The notes below the pieces were generated by a model. The model was not told the DNA's origin. It saw nothing but the letters and a program-made list of their open reading frames with translations, and made no database searches. Below are positions 32,798 to 42,289 of a stretch of 64,000 nucleotides of DNA, piece after piece. The stretch covers positions 1 through 64,000 of the forward strand of contig CAJTSJ010000011.1 of NCBI GenBank assembly GCA_910578785.1, given 5' to 3'. This DNA comes from an uncultured Muribaculum sp. (GTDB lineage: Bacteria > Bacteroidota > Bacteroidia > Bacteroidales > Muribaculaceae). Position 1 is the stretch's first letter. The number at the start of each line of letters is the position of its first letter. The position numbers and the translations under genes are program-made.

Positions 32798-35700
32798 TTT
32801 TCTTTAACATTGGTGATTGCAGGAACCGAATCAAGCGGAGCTTCAATCAGTCCCTCCTTTATAAACAATAACGAGTCCTGAGCCGAAATAGTGTCGCCCG
32901 GCACATCGGCATCCATCGACGGCGATACGGGAGCCACTTTAAGGGGACCCAGACGGGCGGCCCGCGCCCCGCGCTGGAACACCCGGTCAATCTCTTTCAA
33001 TAGATTGACACGCGTGGTGTCGACTATCGCAAGACGTTCTCCGGCATTGCCCGGCTTATATTTGGCACCGCCGAGCCTTATCTTCATGTCATCGGCATTC
33101 CCTGAAATATTTATACCGAATTTAAATGGCAGCGGCGACTTCAACACCGACACGTGGTACTTATAGTTCAGGTTAAGGTCATTAGACCCCATCACGGCAA
33201 GACGGTAACGGTCGAAGTCAAAGACAAACGGGAACAACTCTACCGTAGAATTGCGTATCAGAAGTTCGACACTCATGTCGTCGATTTTATTCCCTGATAT
33301 TTTCTTATCCTTAAACATCAGCCACTTGGCCATCGTTCGGAATGTCTCCGCATCGAGAAGCACCAGATTGCTGCCGTTAAGCTTGACAGCGGCATCAAGC
33401 GTAGGCATTACTATGTTCATCGTGGAGTCTATATCGGACGTGGCCACGACATCGGCGCTGATTATACCCTCGAAGCTGTTCAGCAACGGCATCAGCGAGT
33501 CGACCGCCGGCATCATGCCGATAAACTCCTTGATTTTTATGCCGTCGAGCTGCAACCCCATACCGAAATGCATGTCGGACTTGGTCGGAGCCATATACAG
33601 AGCCGTCATGCGCGCGCTGCCTATATCGGAACGCGCCGAGAGGTTGCGCAGCGTCATCACACCTTCGTTGACCATCAGACGCCCGTTGAAGTCACGCATG
33701 TGCATGTCGGAATACACTATGTTGTCGGCATCTATTCTGATGTCGGCCCTCAGATTCATCGGTACAAGCAATGCGCCTATCGTGTCAGACGAGTTGGCCG
33801 CGTCGGCAAGTCGGTCAAGTTCAGCGGCGTCCATAGTCACATCGGCCACATCTCCCGACACACCGGCCTTGCCGGCATAAGAGGCACCAACATAAGCGGC
33901 CTGCACAAGTTCGTTGACATTCAGCGAATCACACTTGACTCGGAAGTCAATATTCAACGGAGCGCCACGGGTAATCGCACGCGTAATTCCGCGAACGGCA
34001 CCATTTATAGTAAAGTCCGACCGTCCGGCATCGTATCGTATGTCGTTAAGCACTACACTGTCCGTGGAGAACGATATGTCGAAATGCGATATGCGGTTAC
34101 GTATCGGGAAATGCGGAGTAAAAGCTCCTCCACGCTCTGCCGACAGATGGCCTGCGACGTTCCAGCGGCGCAACAATTTCTTGGCGTCATCACCCAGGTC
34201 AAGGCTGATCCGCTCATAAGCGACCGAGTCCGTGCGCGACCGTGAAGCGTACCGCGCCCGCAGAATCGACACCGCCGAATCCTGCGATATGCCGGGATTG
34301 CTCATAAGTATCGAGTCGTACCGGGCCTTGATTCTCTGCGGAACGGCCCTGCGCTTTCGCAAATGCGCCGTTACGTCCACATGTCCTTTCTGAAGCATCA
34401 GATAGTTAGACCTGTCGGTAAAAAAGGCCCTGCGTATATCGCCGAACAGCTGAAGCATCGGCACATCCTTTTGTCCTTCATACCGGCGCAGCATCGCGTT
34501 CCACGCCACATCGCGCAGTCTGACCATTGACGAATCGGCATCCTCATAGTTCAGCGCACCGATTTTCAACACTGCGCCGAAAGGCATGACCACCGTGCTG
34601 TCTGCACCGCGTGGTTTATTCAGGCATCCGGCTCCTATGTTGGCTTTGCTAAGCCCGACTTTCATACCTTCGTAGACTAACGATGCCGAATCAATTTTTA
34701 CAGAAGCGGTCAACAACGAATCGACGCGCCTTGCATCTGTGACAAAAGATGTGTTTGTACCGAGCTTGAACTCAACGTCGCGTACATAAACCTCCATGCC
34801 GGAGTCAGGGACAATGTAGTTAACATCTCTCAATCCGAGCTTTCCGTCAAGAAGTATACGATGGAAACGCCCCACGTTCATGTCGGACAAGCGCATCTTT
34901 ACCTTCGAGTCGAAGTCTACGCTTCCGGTAAGCTCGCCGGGCAATTCGGCTTTCAACGCCGCCGGAACCTTCGAAAAGTCCACATCGGCATTGACCATGG
35001 CATCGATGTAAGGATCAGAGGACAGGTTCGTAAACCGCCCCTTCAAATCGACCACGGCCCCGACAGCCGACGCCTGTAGTCTGCCGATTTCAAGCACCGC
35101 CCTATTGATGTCGCCGTCGGGTATGTTCATATTACCCTCAAAAGCAAAAGACTTAAGCTCGTATTTGCGGTCGTACAGCAACCGGCACCGAGGCACAGCC
35201 AGTCTGACATCCATCGACGGCAGACCAGAATCGACTCCGACTACGTATGGCGACAGCAACGTCACTTCCATGTCGATCCTCATATCGGTATCGATATCCC
35301 CTATCTTCTCCCGGTATGTGTCGGGCACCACCGACAGAAGGTCATCGGGCGACACTCCGCCGAGCGCCATGCCGAACCGGCTGAGAGTCATCGGCTCGGA
35401 CAGGTTCAGAGACAGGTCAAATTTCGGCTTCAGGGCCCCTATCCCAAGCTCAAAATCGCTAAGCTCCACTATTTCCGGCCGTGAATAGCTCCATTTTACA
35501 TTTCCGTTGATTGACATGTCAAGCGACTTGTAGCGCAGTTCCGGAGGCAGTAGCATGTCCATGCCGGCGTTCAGATCCACGTGGTAACCGCTGTCGTTAC
35601 CGGTAAGAAGGGGCGACTTCCTCACGGTCAGTGCCAGATTCATGCTGTCGGGAACCGAATAATATCTTATAGGCAGTGAATCCTGTATCTCGAACCGGTC

Positions 35701-36255
35701 GATTCTGATGTCCGGCACCAGCAACGTTCCGGTTGAAGTCTCAACAGAATCAACCGAAGGATATGTGATGTCAAAGTTTGCAGTCTCGGCATCGTACACG
35801 ACTGCGTTGATTTTCGATGCGCCGAGACGTATATCGGACAGACTTATGTTGCCTGCCAGCAGTGACGGCACATTCAGCGAGCCGTGAAAGCGACCAATGA
35901 CCAACAGCGTATCGGCTTCGGCCGGCATCTTTGCACGTTCGGCTTCCGGCAGACCGTCAAATGCACGGCTTCTGATGACAAGCGAGTCGACATCCAGAAT
36001 AAGATGCGGGAACGTGCGCCACACCGTAAGCTCGACTCTCGCCAGACCCACATCGGCATTAAGCAGTTGGTTAGCCTGTGAGCCGACTATAGAAGTCAGA
36101 CGCTCAGGAGTTAGAATCCATGCCACACCGCACATGGCCAGCAATATGACAGCCACGGCCAAACCGACAATCCACGTAAACACCCGTAACAGACGTCCGG
36201 CAAATGAACGCTTACCGGCAGCTTTGTTTTCTACTTTCCCGTCCGGCATAATCAA
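32794..36255 (-). CDS. AsmA-like envelope protein
   Basis: The 1153 aa protein has a cytoplasmic basic start, one membrane anchor (WIVGLAVAVILLAMCGVAWIL, ~residues 29-49), and a very long periplasmic region of beta-strand repeats typical of AsmA/TamB-type lipid-bridge proteins. Early TPERLTSIVG and a C-terminal FKFGINISGNADDMKIRLG are AsmA-like landmarks. Such proteins are thought to carry phospholipid to the outer membrane; that role here is inferred. It overlaps DUF5715 and HAD genes by 4 bp each. Confidence 0.85.
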   Translation of the reverse strand: MIMPDGKVENKAAGKRSFAGRLLRVFTWIVGLAVAVILLAMCGVAWILTPERLTSIVGSQANQLLNADVGLARVELTVWRTFPHLILDVDSLVIRSRAFDGLPEAERAKMPAEADTLLVIGRFHGSLNVPSLLAGNISLSDIRLGASKINAVVYDAETANFDITYPSVDSVETSTGTLLVPDIRIDRFEIQDSLPIRYYSVPDSMNLALTVRKSPLLTGNDSGYHVDLNAGMDMLLPPELRYKSLDMSINGNVKWSYSRPEIVELSDFELGIGALKPKFDLSLNLSEPMTLSRFGMALGGVSPDDLLSVVPDTYREKIGDIDTDMRIDMEVTLLSPYVVGVDSGLPSMDVRLAVPRCRLLYDRKYELKSFAFEGNMNIPDGDINRAVLEIGRLQASAVGAVVDLKGRFTNLSSDPYIDAMVNADVDFSKVPAALKAELPGELTGSVDFDSKVKMRLSDMNVGRFHRILLDGKLGLRDVNYIVPDSGMEVYVRDVEFKLGTNTSFVTDARRVDSLLTASVKIDSASLVYEGMKVGLSKANIGAGCLNKPRGADSTVVMPFGAVLKIGALNYEDADSSMVRLRDVAWNAMLRRYEGQKDVPMLQLFGDIRRAFFTDRSNYLMLQKGHVDVTAHLRKRRAVPQRIKARYDSILMSNPGISQDSAVSILRARYASRSRTDSVAYERISLDLGDDAKKLLRRWNVAGHLSAERGGAFTPHFPIRNRISHFDISFSTDSVVLNDIRYDAGRSDFTINGAVRGITRAITRGAPLNIDFRVKCDSLNVNELVQAAYVGASYAGKAGVSGDVADVTMDAAELDRLADAANSSDTIGALLVPMNLRADIRIDADNIVYSDMHMRDFNGRLMVNEGVMTLRNLSARSDIGSARMTALYMAPTKSDMHFGMGLQLDGIKIKEFIGMMPAVDSLMPLLNSFEGIISADVVATSDIDSTMNIVMPTLDAAVKLNGSNLVLLDAETFRTMAKWLMFKDKKISGNKIDDMSVELLIRNSTVELFPFVFDFDRYRLAVMGSNDLNLNYKYHVSVLKSPLPFKFGINISGNADDMKIRLGGAKYKPGNAGERLAIVDTTRVNLLKEIDRVFQRGARAARLGPLKVAPVSPSMDADVPGDTISAQDSLLFIKEGLIEAPLDSVPAITNVKEK

Positions 36256-37127
36256 TCGTTCTTATTTTCAACTGCCACAGGGCGCGCCGTGATATGGAAA
36301 CAACCCTGCTTTCGCTCATACTTGACATAGCACTTGCCCTCGGCGCTAAGTTCTTTCAGAATCTCGGCAAGCAGATTCTTCAGATCCTCCTGCGTACGGT
36401 TGACAGTCATTGAATCGCAGATAAATTTCGCATAGCTGATGTCGAAAGTCGTGCCGAACTGATGGGCCGACGTTTTGACTGCGTTAATGTTGCGCCGGCG
36501 AAGTTTCTTAATGCCGGTGCTCGTGCGCAGAACGCTCGTCACCTTTATTCTGTAACTGCCTCCGCCACGGGCCTGAAGCGTGTCGTTGAAACGCGCCCCG
36601 ATTTCGCTCAGAAGGTCATAGGCTTCCGGCACAAGATACGGCAACGAATGAGTCAGATTGTCGACAAAATATTCCTTACACGACGCAATCTTCTTTACCG
36701 GACGACGCAGGTTCCACGCGTCCGATAAGCTTTCAATAGGTTTTATGCCAAGTTTTTCCGCCACGGCGAGCTGAACATGGTTACTGTCATTGAATACACG
36801 GCTGAGCGAGCCGCCAAGCGGATTCACGTGAAGCTTGACACAATTGAGGTCAGACATTGAATCAAGATGGCTCATAAATGCACTGTCGGCATCGGACACC
36901 GGCATATCGGCAAGAGCCTCAGCGACCTCCTTCATCACAGAGTCCGACGTGCCGGTGGCATTCGCCTTGTCCGGTACATCGTCCTCACGGGGCTCGTCAA
37001 CCTCCTCATCCGTGTCGAAAGCTATCACATAACTGTCATTATCGGGATTGCCGCCGTCAACGCCGCATGCCGTCAACGCAAAAGACATCAGGCAGACACA
37101 AAACACGATATTATGGAATTTACGCAT
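36252..37127 (-). CDS. DUF5715 family lipoprotein
   Basis: The 291 aa protein has a lipobox (FALTACGV), an acidic linker (~25-60), and a C-terminal domain resembling the DD-peptidase/M15 fold: VTSVLRTSTGIKKLRRRN then SAHQFGTTFDISYAKF, with His and Asp in metal-ligand-like positions. A cell-wall role is therefore possible but unproven. It is the first gene of the operon; a weak box TAATTTTA lies at 37159-37166. Confidence 0.8.
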   Translation of the reverse strand: MRKFHNIVFCVCLMSFALTACGVDGGNPDNDSYVIAFDTDEEVDEPREDDVPDKANATGTSDSVMKEVAEALADMPVSDADSAFMSHLDSMSDLNCVKLHVNPLGGSLSRVFNDSNHVQLAVAEKLGIKPIESLSDAWNLRRPVKKIASCKEYFVDNLTHSLPYLVPEAYDLLSEIGARFNDTLQARGGGSYRIKVTSVLRTSTGIKKLRRRNINAVKTSAHQFGTTFDISYAKFICDSMTVNRTQEDLKNLLAEILKELSAEGKCYVKYERKQGCFHITARPVAVENKND

Positions 37128-37579
37128 ATACTTTATATGATTTGTCGAAAACAGAATGTAAAATTACGAATATCAAATAACAATAACAAAAATCGGGCGA
37201 CAATACTTTCACAAGCATCATCGCCCTTCCATTCATGAGAAATCTATCTACTATTATTAGATTTTAGATTCTTAGAATGTTTTTTTTCGTTTGTTGTCTG
37301 GTAGTATTTATATTTTAATTCAGGCTTTTCACAACTGCCACAGTCGCGATTGTCGTTTATACAATTCAAATAAGTCAAAATAGCGATTAACTACAAATCA
37401 AGTAATATATAAAAACTCAATTCTATTGTTTGACAATGCAATATTAATATTTTTTTGATAACATTGCAACATCCGCAGGCATTATTTTTTGAAAACATGC
37501 TAAAGAACACATTTTGAATATGCTCAAATGTTAAAATCCATGTTTTACCTATCGAAATTACCTCTGATACGGCAGTTGA
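37128..37579. other. AT-rich gene-free gap
   Basis: This 452 bp stretch is strongly AT-rich. Apart from the weak promoter of the DUF5715 gene near its left edge, I see no gene, no strong hairpin and no tRNA. It marks the change from core genes to the accessory cluster on the right. Confidence 0.6.
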
Positions 37580-38839
37580 CTATTCGGAAGGATAAGAGAA
37601 TTTGTCAAACACGTAAATTCCAAACAAACCGTGCCTATATGTTATTATGACTTCGCTTCGGGGCGGAACTTTATATAATTCGACATCATCAATTTTCATT
37701 ATTCTGTTTCCGGTCTTAAGCTCCACTACAGTTACAAATCGGCTGAAATCTCCCCTGCCTCTGCCTATATGGTGGAATTTACCATTGGTCACGATTGCAG
37801 TTTCACTTATCGGTCCGGATGCAAACAGCCGGTTTATTCCATCAAACAATCCGACACATGCACCGACGGCCATTACTCCGCAGGCAAAACCCAAAGTGAC
37901 CGACATTAGCATGCCTACAAACAATCCATTCCCTTTCAGACCGTTTTTAAGTGTAATAATCAGGAAATATACAGAAACCGACAAGCATCCGCCAAACCAG
38001 ATCCACCAAGGAACGTCGTAGAGTGTACGCTTATGCAGATCGAAGAAATAAAACAACACCGGAATATATACGGGAGCCAATACAACCCAATATACCCATT
38101 CGGGCAACAGTCTATACCAAGGCTTGCGTCTGTGCTTTTCAATATCGCACCCCGCAGAAACCCGACCGGCATTCTCCGAGGCATCCGAGCGCTTCAGATG
38201 CTTTAAAGGCCATTTGGTAAACAATCTGAATATGGATTTTCTATCGCACCAACGGCGGATATAGGTATAGCTGTCGCTGAACATTCCGCTTCGAAACATA
38301 CAACGGTGCTTATTTTTGCGTGCCTCCCTGATTATTGCCATAGCTTCTTCCTCCCTGCCGTTATGGATGAGAGCCATAAGATAAAGAAGCCGGTCGGGGT
38401 CATGATCCATCCGGGATTCATCGGGATAAAAGAGGTCGGCATCAGGGTTATCCGCTATAAACCTTGTTATTTCGGCGGTCGCATCGTTAAATACCTGTGC
38501 AAATAGACTTTCAAGCTTGCTCTTGTCGGCCGTATCTTTAATCTCATAAGTAGCCAGCACTTGCCCTGAAAGAGAGTAAGCTCCTGTTCCGCGCAAGCTC
38601 ATAGGCTCTTTCTTGTTTTCCGATGCGCCCCATATATCCCACCATAAGTCATCGGCATACATGGGTTTTACAGTGAGACGGGCTTCATCTGTCAGAAAAG
38701 ACAGACAGAAGAAGTAGCCACCATCAACCTCAAAGTTGATATAGGAACTTTGGCGAAAGCCATATTTTCGGCTCACGCTACGTCTCACATCAGCTATTAT
38801 TTTCTTATACTCCTTGTCGGTCATCGCCTTGCTATTCAA
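37580..38839 (-). CDS. Membrane protein with DUF4304-like N-terminal domain
   Basis: The 419 aa protein begins with a ~110-residue soluble domain that resembles DUF4304 (YGFRQSSYINFEVDGGYFF, then MYADDLWWDIWG). A helical linker follows, then about four membrane segments (residues ~245-345: WVYWVVLAPVYIPVLFYFF, a WWIWFGGCLSVSVYFLII segment, and a glycine-rich pair) and a soluble C-terminal beta domain. Function is unknown. It is the last gene of the nine-gene minus-strand cluster, overlapping the 99 aa gene by 8 bp. Confidence 0.7.
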   Translation of the reverse strand: MNSKAMTDKEYKKIIADVRRSVSRKYGFRQSSYINFEVDGGYFFCLSFLTDEARLTVKPMYADDLWWDIWGASENKKEPMSLRGTGAYSLSGQVLATYEIKDTADKSKLESLFAQVFNDATAEITRFIADNPDADLFYPDESRMDHDPDRLLYLMALIHNGREEEAMAIIREARKNKHRCMFRSGMFSDSYTYIRRWCDRKSIFRLFTKWPLKHLKRSDASENAGRVSAGCDIEKHRRKPWYRLLPEWVYWVVLAPVYIPVLFYFFDLHKRTLYDVPWWIWFGGCLSVSVYFLIITLKNGLKGNGLFVGMLMSVTLGFACGVMAVGACVGLFDGINRLFASGPISETAIVTNGKFHHIGRGRGDFSRFVTVVELKTGNRIMKIDDVELYKVPPRSEVIITYRHGLFGIYVFDKFSYPSE

Positions 38840-39131
38840 AACCTATTGTTAATGCTTTAACTGCGTAATTCCAACTCCAGATATATATTGCTCCCATCAG
38901 TCCAATACCAATAATAAGGAAAACAAGCAAAGCAATCCCGACATCTTTATGTCTATTTCTAAAAGCATAAACCACATTTACCGACTGCGCAATTATCAGC
39001 AATAGATTCGCCGCCAAAAGCCACCTGTTGACTTCTGCTGTACCGCCAACGAACAGCACAGCAAATGAGGCCGCGAACACAATCGCAAATAATACGATAA
39101 TCACCCATTTTGCTTTATATATCAGTTTCAT
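38832..39131 (-). CDS. Small three-segment membrane protein
   Basis: The 99 aa protein has three hydrophobic segments (VIIVLFAIVFAASFAVLFVG, a LLAANLLLIIAQ segment, LLVFLIIGIGLMGAIYIW) and no known family. Its start is in the repeated junction GGAGGCAAGCGATGAAA, where its ATG overlaps the stop of the 193 aa gene. The ribosome site is thus fixed by the previous gene's last codons. Confidence 0.7.
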   Translation of the reverse strand: MKLIYKAKWVIIVLFAIVFAASFAVLFVGGTAEVNRWLLAANLLLIIAQSVNVVYAFRNRHKDVGIALLVFLIIGIGLMGAIYIWSWNYAVKALTIGFE

Positions 39132-39147
39132 CGCTTGCCTCCTTCCC
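39126..39147 (-). repeat. Junction repeat copy 1
   Basis: The minus strand reads GGGAAGGAGGCAAGCGATGAAA. It encodes the tail GGKR-stop of the upstream gene, the ribosome site and the ATG of the next gene. The 17-base core is identical at 40852-40868 and 42273-42289. Confidence 0.75.
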
Positions 39148-39709
39148 GATTTAACAATTCTTGTTTTGGAACAAGATCTATCGACTCAATCTTTGCAATG
39201 TCTGCGGCAATAGGGATTAAAGTCAGTTCCACGTTATAATCTTGTCGTAACACCTCAGCACCGGAGTATTCCCTAAGATTGAAAGTCCGACCGAATGATT
39301 TGCCATTATATCTGAAATAAATTTCATCAATATTAGATGTTGAGTAACCGTTTAACGGTGTTTCAATTACAATGTAGCCTTTCTGTTTTGCAATAATATC
39401 AAGAGTAACAAAACCGATAACTACCAATGAAAGACACGATAACGCACCACCCTTAACCCATCGACTTGCCTTTGATTGTTTTGGCACGATGTAACTGCCT
39501 ATTGTCAATAAACAAACGACCCATGTAGCCCAATCATACATCTGACAAGTAATAAGGAAGCCTCTCGACAGCCATATCGCTATCCCAAACAATCCGATTA
39601 TTGCCCAAAGCAAATAATCAATTGTTCGAGAGCGAACATCCTTATATATCTCCATGCCGATGACATATATGATAAAGGCTATCGTTATGTATTTCATTAC
39701 GTAATCCAT
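39128..39709 (-). CDS. Membrane protein of unknown function (193 aa)
   Basis: It has four hydrophobic segments in the first ~110 residues (ITIAFIIYVIGMEIY, YLLWAIIGLFGIAIWL, a WATWVVCLLTIG segment and LSCLSLVVIGFVTLDII) and a ~75-residue soluble C-terminal part with beta-strand character. It ends in NREGGKR inside junction repeat 1. No family is recognised. Confidence 0.65.
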   Translation of the reverse strand: MDYVMKYITIAFIIYVIGMEIYKDVRSRTIDYLLWAIIGLFGIAIWLSRGFLITCQMYDWATWVVCLLTIGSYIVPKQSKASRWVKGGALSCLSLVVIGFVTLDIIAKQKGYIVIETPLNGYSTSNIDEIYFRYNGKSFGRTFNLREYSGAEVLRQDYNVELTLIPIAADIAKIESIDLVPKQELLNREGGKR

Positions 39710-39741
39710 AATTAATACAATTTCAGACTCTTGCTTATCTA

Positions 39742-39978
39742 TTATTTGGCTATTAAAATCAGTATCACTGCGATGACAAGAAAGCCGAAAAATCCGTTGG
39801 CAAGGTTGTTGTCGGCATGGTCTATGTCATTGAAATCTTCCGAACCATAGCGGATTTGCCTGTATGACACCTTCTGCCCTCGACGGAACAGCCGCATACA
39901 CCCATACCGAAGCCCGGCTCCGATATGAAGAACCGCTGACCTGAACCATGAACGGATAAATATAGCTATCAATTCCAT
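39742..39978 (-). CDS. Small basic membrane-anchored protein (78 aa)
   Basis: The 78 aa protein has a C-terminal hydrophobic segment (GFFGFLVIAVILILIAK) and a basic, aromatic N-terminal part. It lies 6 bp after the lipoprotein gene and 32 bp before the 193 aa gene. It is unrecognised; the tight spacing and membrane segment support a real gene. Confidence 0.55.
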   Translation of the reverse strand: MELIAIFIRSWFRSAVLHIGAGLRYGCMRLFRRGQKVSYRQIRYGSEDFNDIDHADNNLANGFFGFLVIAVILILIAK

Positions 39979-39984
39979 ATCCTG

Positions 39985-40857
39985 TTATATCACTTTACGC
40001 TCGCCTGTCTCTATTTTTGAAATCTTGTTTGTGGCCCCGTCGACTTCCATGTAAAGTATATCGGTCACGTTATCATCGTTGGGATTAGGCTTGTATTTCA
40101 CCTCAAATGAATACTTTTCCAATGGGAGGCCGTTTAGCTCGTCAAGATTATTTATTTGAAGCGTCCGGTCGGCGTGCCTGAAGTCGGTATCGTCCGAAAC
40201 AATCGGGAGTGTCGTGGCTGACAGTTCTTCAGCAAGTTCTTTGGTGCAAAAATGTTCATAGAGCCGTTTCAAATCTGCCGCAGATGCGCCGACCGCTCTT
40301 TCGTTAAGATACAGAGCCATAAAATCGGCGATATAACTATTCCCATCAACGCCCATCTCATATTCAAGGACTGAGAGATTTGATGTGCCGTCGGGAAGAA
40401 TCTGATACAGCATATTCCAACCGTCGTCCGTGTCTGGCAGAAAGCATCCAAATGATAAATATATAGCTGAGTCCGAAGCCCAGAATACATAGCCACCCCA
40501 CTGCATCATATATTCACCTTCGTTGCCGACCACATCTTTTGTCCGTATCTCCTTGTCGAAATACACGACTTTATTGTCATAAGACAGGGTCAGAAACACA
40601 GACGAATCCCTTACTGCCCAATCATCCCGCCCGACTACGACTTCGTTGGAATCTTTTGTAGTTTTGACAGTCCAATGTCCTATAACTGTATCTTCAATTA
40701 CCCTGCCTCTGACGATTTCAGAGTCGGTCACAATTACAGAATCTTCTGTCGGTAGTTGTTGTTGCGACGCATTGCCGAGCTTTCCCTGCCCGGAACAAGT
40801 CGCAATCAAGCCTGAGACTATAACTGCAGAAGCAATAACACTAATCAATTTTTTCAT
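39985..40857 (-). CDS. Lipoprotein of unknown function (290 aa)
   Basis: A signal peptide with lipobox (SGLIATCSGQ) is followed by an acidic linker and a soluble domain of alternating strands. A QWGGYVFWASDSAIYLSFG segment and a late NLDELNGLPLEKYSFEVKY segment are visible. No family is recognised. It should be tethered to the inner or outer membrane. Its start is within junction repeat 2, overlapping the previous gene by 17 bp. Confidence 0.65.
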   Translation of the reverse strand: MKKLISVIASAVIVSGLIATCSGQGKLGNASQQQLPTEDSVIVTDSEIVRGRVIEDTVIGHWTVKTTKDSNEVVVGRDDWAVRDSSVFLTLSYDNKVVYFDKEIRTKDVVGNEGEYMMQWGGYVFWASDSAIYLSFGCFLPDTDDGWNMLYQILPDGTSNLSVLEYEMGVDGNSYIADFMALYLNERAVGASAADLKRLYEHFCTKELAEELSATTLPIVSDDTDFRHADRTLQINNLDELNGLPLEKYSFEVKYKPNPNDDNVTDILYMEVDGATNKISKIETGERKVI

Positions 40858-41569
40858 CGCTTGCCTCCTTCCCGCAATTCTTGACTGATTGTTGTACTTT
40901 TATTTTCAGATATACTCCCTGCTGTCTTTTATGGTCATAAGTCTTCAAGTATAGTATATTATTGTCATGCCAAAAGATATGGCGAAGTCCATCATCTTCT
41001 TGTTGATAAACAAAGGTTTCTCCGTCAAATTGAGTGTTTTTATATGATTCAAATTCATAAAACATATCTCCCTCTCGGCGAAAGAATCTCAAATCCAGCG
41101 GCCCATCGCAGTCATGTCCTGTCTGCGATACGTATATCCCGTTTGCATTTATAGCCGTATGTGATGCCGCCTCACATAGGTATTTGCCACTCTCAGCATC
41201 AAACCACCATACAGAATCGTCAAATGGACTGTCTGGTATAACGAAACCATACAACTTTAATTCCGGAAGATACAATAATTGTTGTTTGTCAAAGCCAAAA
41301 TGCCCCTCAACAAAATCAATGATTTCTTGCCGCCTAACAGAATCAAGCCGTTCAAATTTATTCTGCGATTCTTTTAACACCATACTCACGATTTCGTTAT
41401 CGGGAATGGAGTCTGCGGGAATAACATTATAGCGAGAATACTCTTTTTCTGTATAAGCATATTCAGCTTTGCCTATTTCCTCTACTGAGAAAACAGTTTG
41501 AGCGGATGCGACAGCAACACTTGCTATCACAATCAGCAACACCCAAAATCGTTTATCGGTCAGCTTCAT
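40841..41569 (-). CDS. Exported protein of unknown function (242 aa)
   Basis: A signal peptide (FWVLLIVIASVAVASAQ) is followed by a soluble domain with IVSMVLKESQNKF and a C-terminal strand-rich part. I chose ATG 41569; a much longer frame reaching 41779 lies inside the neighbouring gene and lacks a signal peptide. Its last residues (CGKEASDEKID) read through junction repeat 2 in a different frame from the GGKR reading at the other two junctions. Confidence 0.65.
   Translation of the reverse strand: MKLTDKRFWVLLIVIASVAVASAQTVFSVEEIGKAEYAYTEKEYSRYNVIPADSIPDNEIVSMVLKESQNKFERLDSVRRQEIIDFVEGHFGFDKQQLLYLPELKLYGFVIPDSPFDDSVWWFDAESGKYLCEAASHTAINANGIYVSQTGHDCDGPLDLRFFRREGDMFYEFESYKNTQFDGETFVYQQEDDGLRHIFWHDNNILYLKTYDHKRQQGVYLKIKVQQSVKNCGKEASDEKID
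40852..40873 (-). repeat. Junction repeat copy 2
   Basis: It is identical to copy 1 over 22 bases. The shared upstream CAAGAATTG is separated from the core by fewer bases than in copy 1, so the upstream gene reads it in another frame. Confidence 0.75.
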
Positions 41570-42278
41570 ATATAAGTTTGCCATTTTGTTTATAGTTCCA
41601 GAACTTGCGATAGCAGTTGCCTTCGCCATCGTAATATTTCCACACGCCAAATTCATTGCTGAAATCATCTTCCGGATTTTCGCAGTATGTAACCCATCCT
41701 TCACTTCGAAGGCTACCATCTTTATATAAATATAAATAACGAATATATGCGATAGAGTCGGGCACTCCGATGTAATCACCTATCGGACAAATCTGCAAAT
41801 GATTGTAACTGATGCTATCCATTAGTGGTGCCATATTGTAGTCCTGCTCAAAGGTTGAAATCCTATTGATTGCAGCTATTGCACCTGCGTTTATGGGCAG
41901 CTCAACATAATAGATATCCGGCTCCTTTGTCCAACGGTGTTCTTCACTTATATATTGTGTAAGAACTCCATCATCTGAAGTGTATTCTATAACATATTCT
42001 TTATCGTTAAATCTGATATAGTCAAAGTAAATGCCCTTAAAGGCATACCCTCCATAAGTTTGCTCAAACCCTACACAGGACAACGACTCGGGCAGCCGTC
42101 CGTTGGCTGAAATATAAGATTCAATTCTATCGACGATTTTATCTCGATTGTCAATCTCGCCATTTCTTCGAGCTGACACGTTATATCCTATAAGGTAAGT
42201 TGCAATAATAACAATGGCTACAATCAGAACAAAAGCAATTGCAATTGAATATGCGATTATCTTACCAAATCTTTTCAT
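41553..42278 (-). CDS. Membrane-anchored protein with MORN-like C-terminus (241 aa)
   Basis: One N-terminal membrane segment (IAIAFVLIVAIVIIATYLIG) anchors a soluble domain. The C-terminal ~70 residues contain YLYKDGSLRSEGWVTY and FGVWKYYDGEGNCYRKFWNY, a pattern like MORN-type repeats. Function is unknown. It overlaps the gene before by 4 bp (junction repeat 3) and the gene after by 17 bp. Confidence 0.65.
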   Translation of the reverse strand: MKRFGKIIAYSIAIAFVLIVAIVIIATYLIGYNVSARRNGEIDNRDKIVDRIESYISANGRLPESLSCVGFEQTYGGYAFKGIYFDYIRFNDKEYVIEYTSDDGVLTQYISEEHRWTKEPDIYYVELPINAGAIAAINRISTFEQDYNMAPLMDSISYNHLQICPIGDYIGVPDSIAYIRYLYLYKDGSLRSEGWVTYCENPEDDFSNEFGVWKYYDGEGNCYRKFWNYKQNGKLIYEADR

Positions 42279-42289
42279 CGCTTGCCTCC
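42273..42289 (-). repeat. Junction repeat copy 3
   Basis: The 17-base core GGAGGCAAGCGATGAAA is identical to copies 1 and 2. The upstream gene again ends in GGKR-stop and the downstream gene begins MK. Confidence 0.75.

Noticed and set aside
33568..34245. Plus-strand frames inside the AsmA-like gene
   Set aside because: They lie fully within an intact 1153-codon gene and have no recognisable domain.
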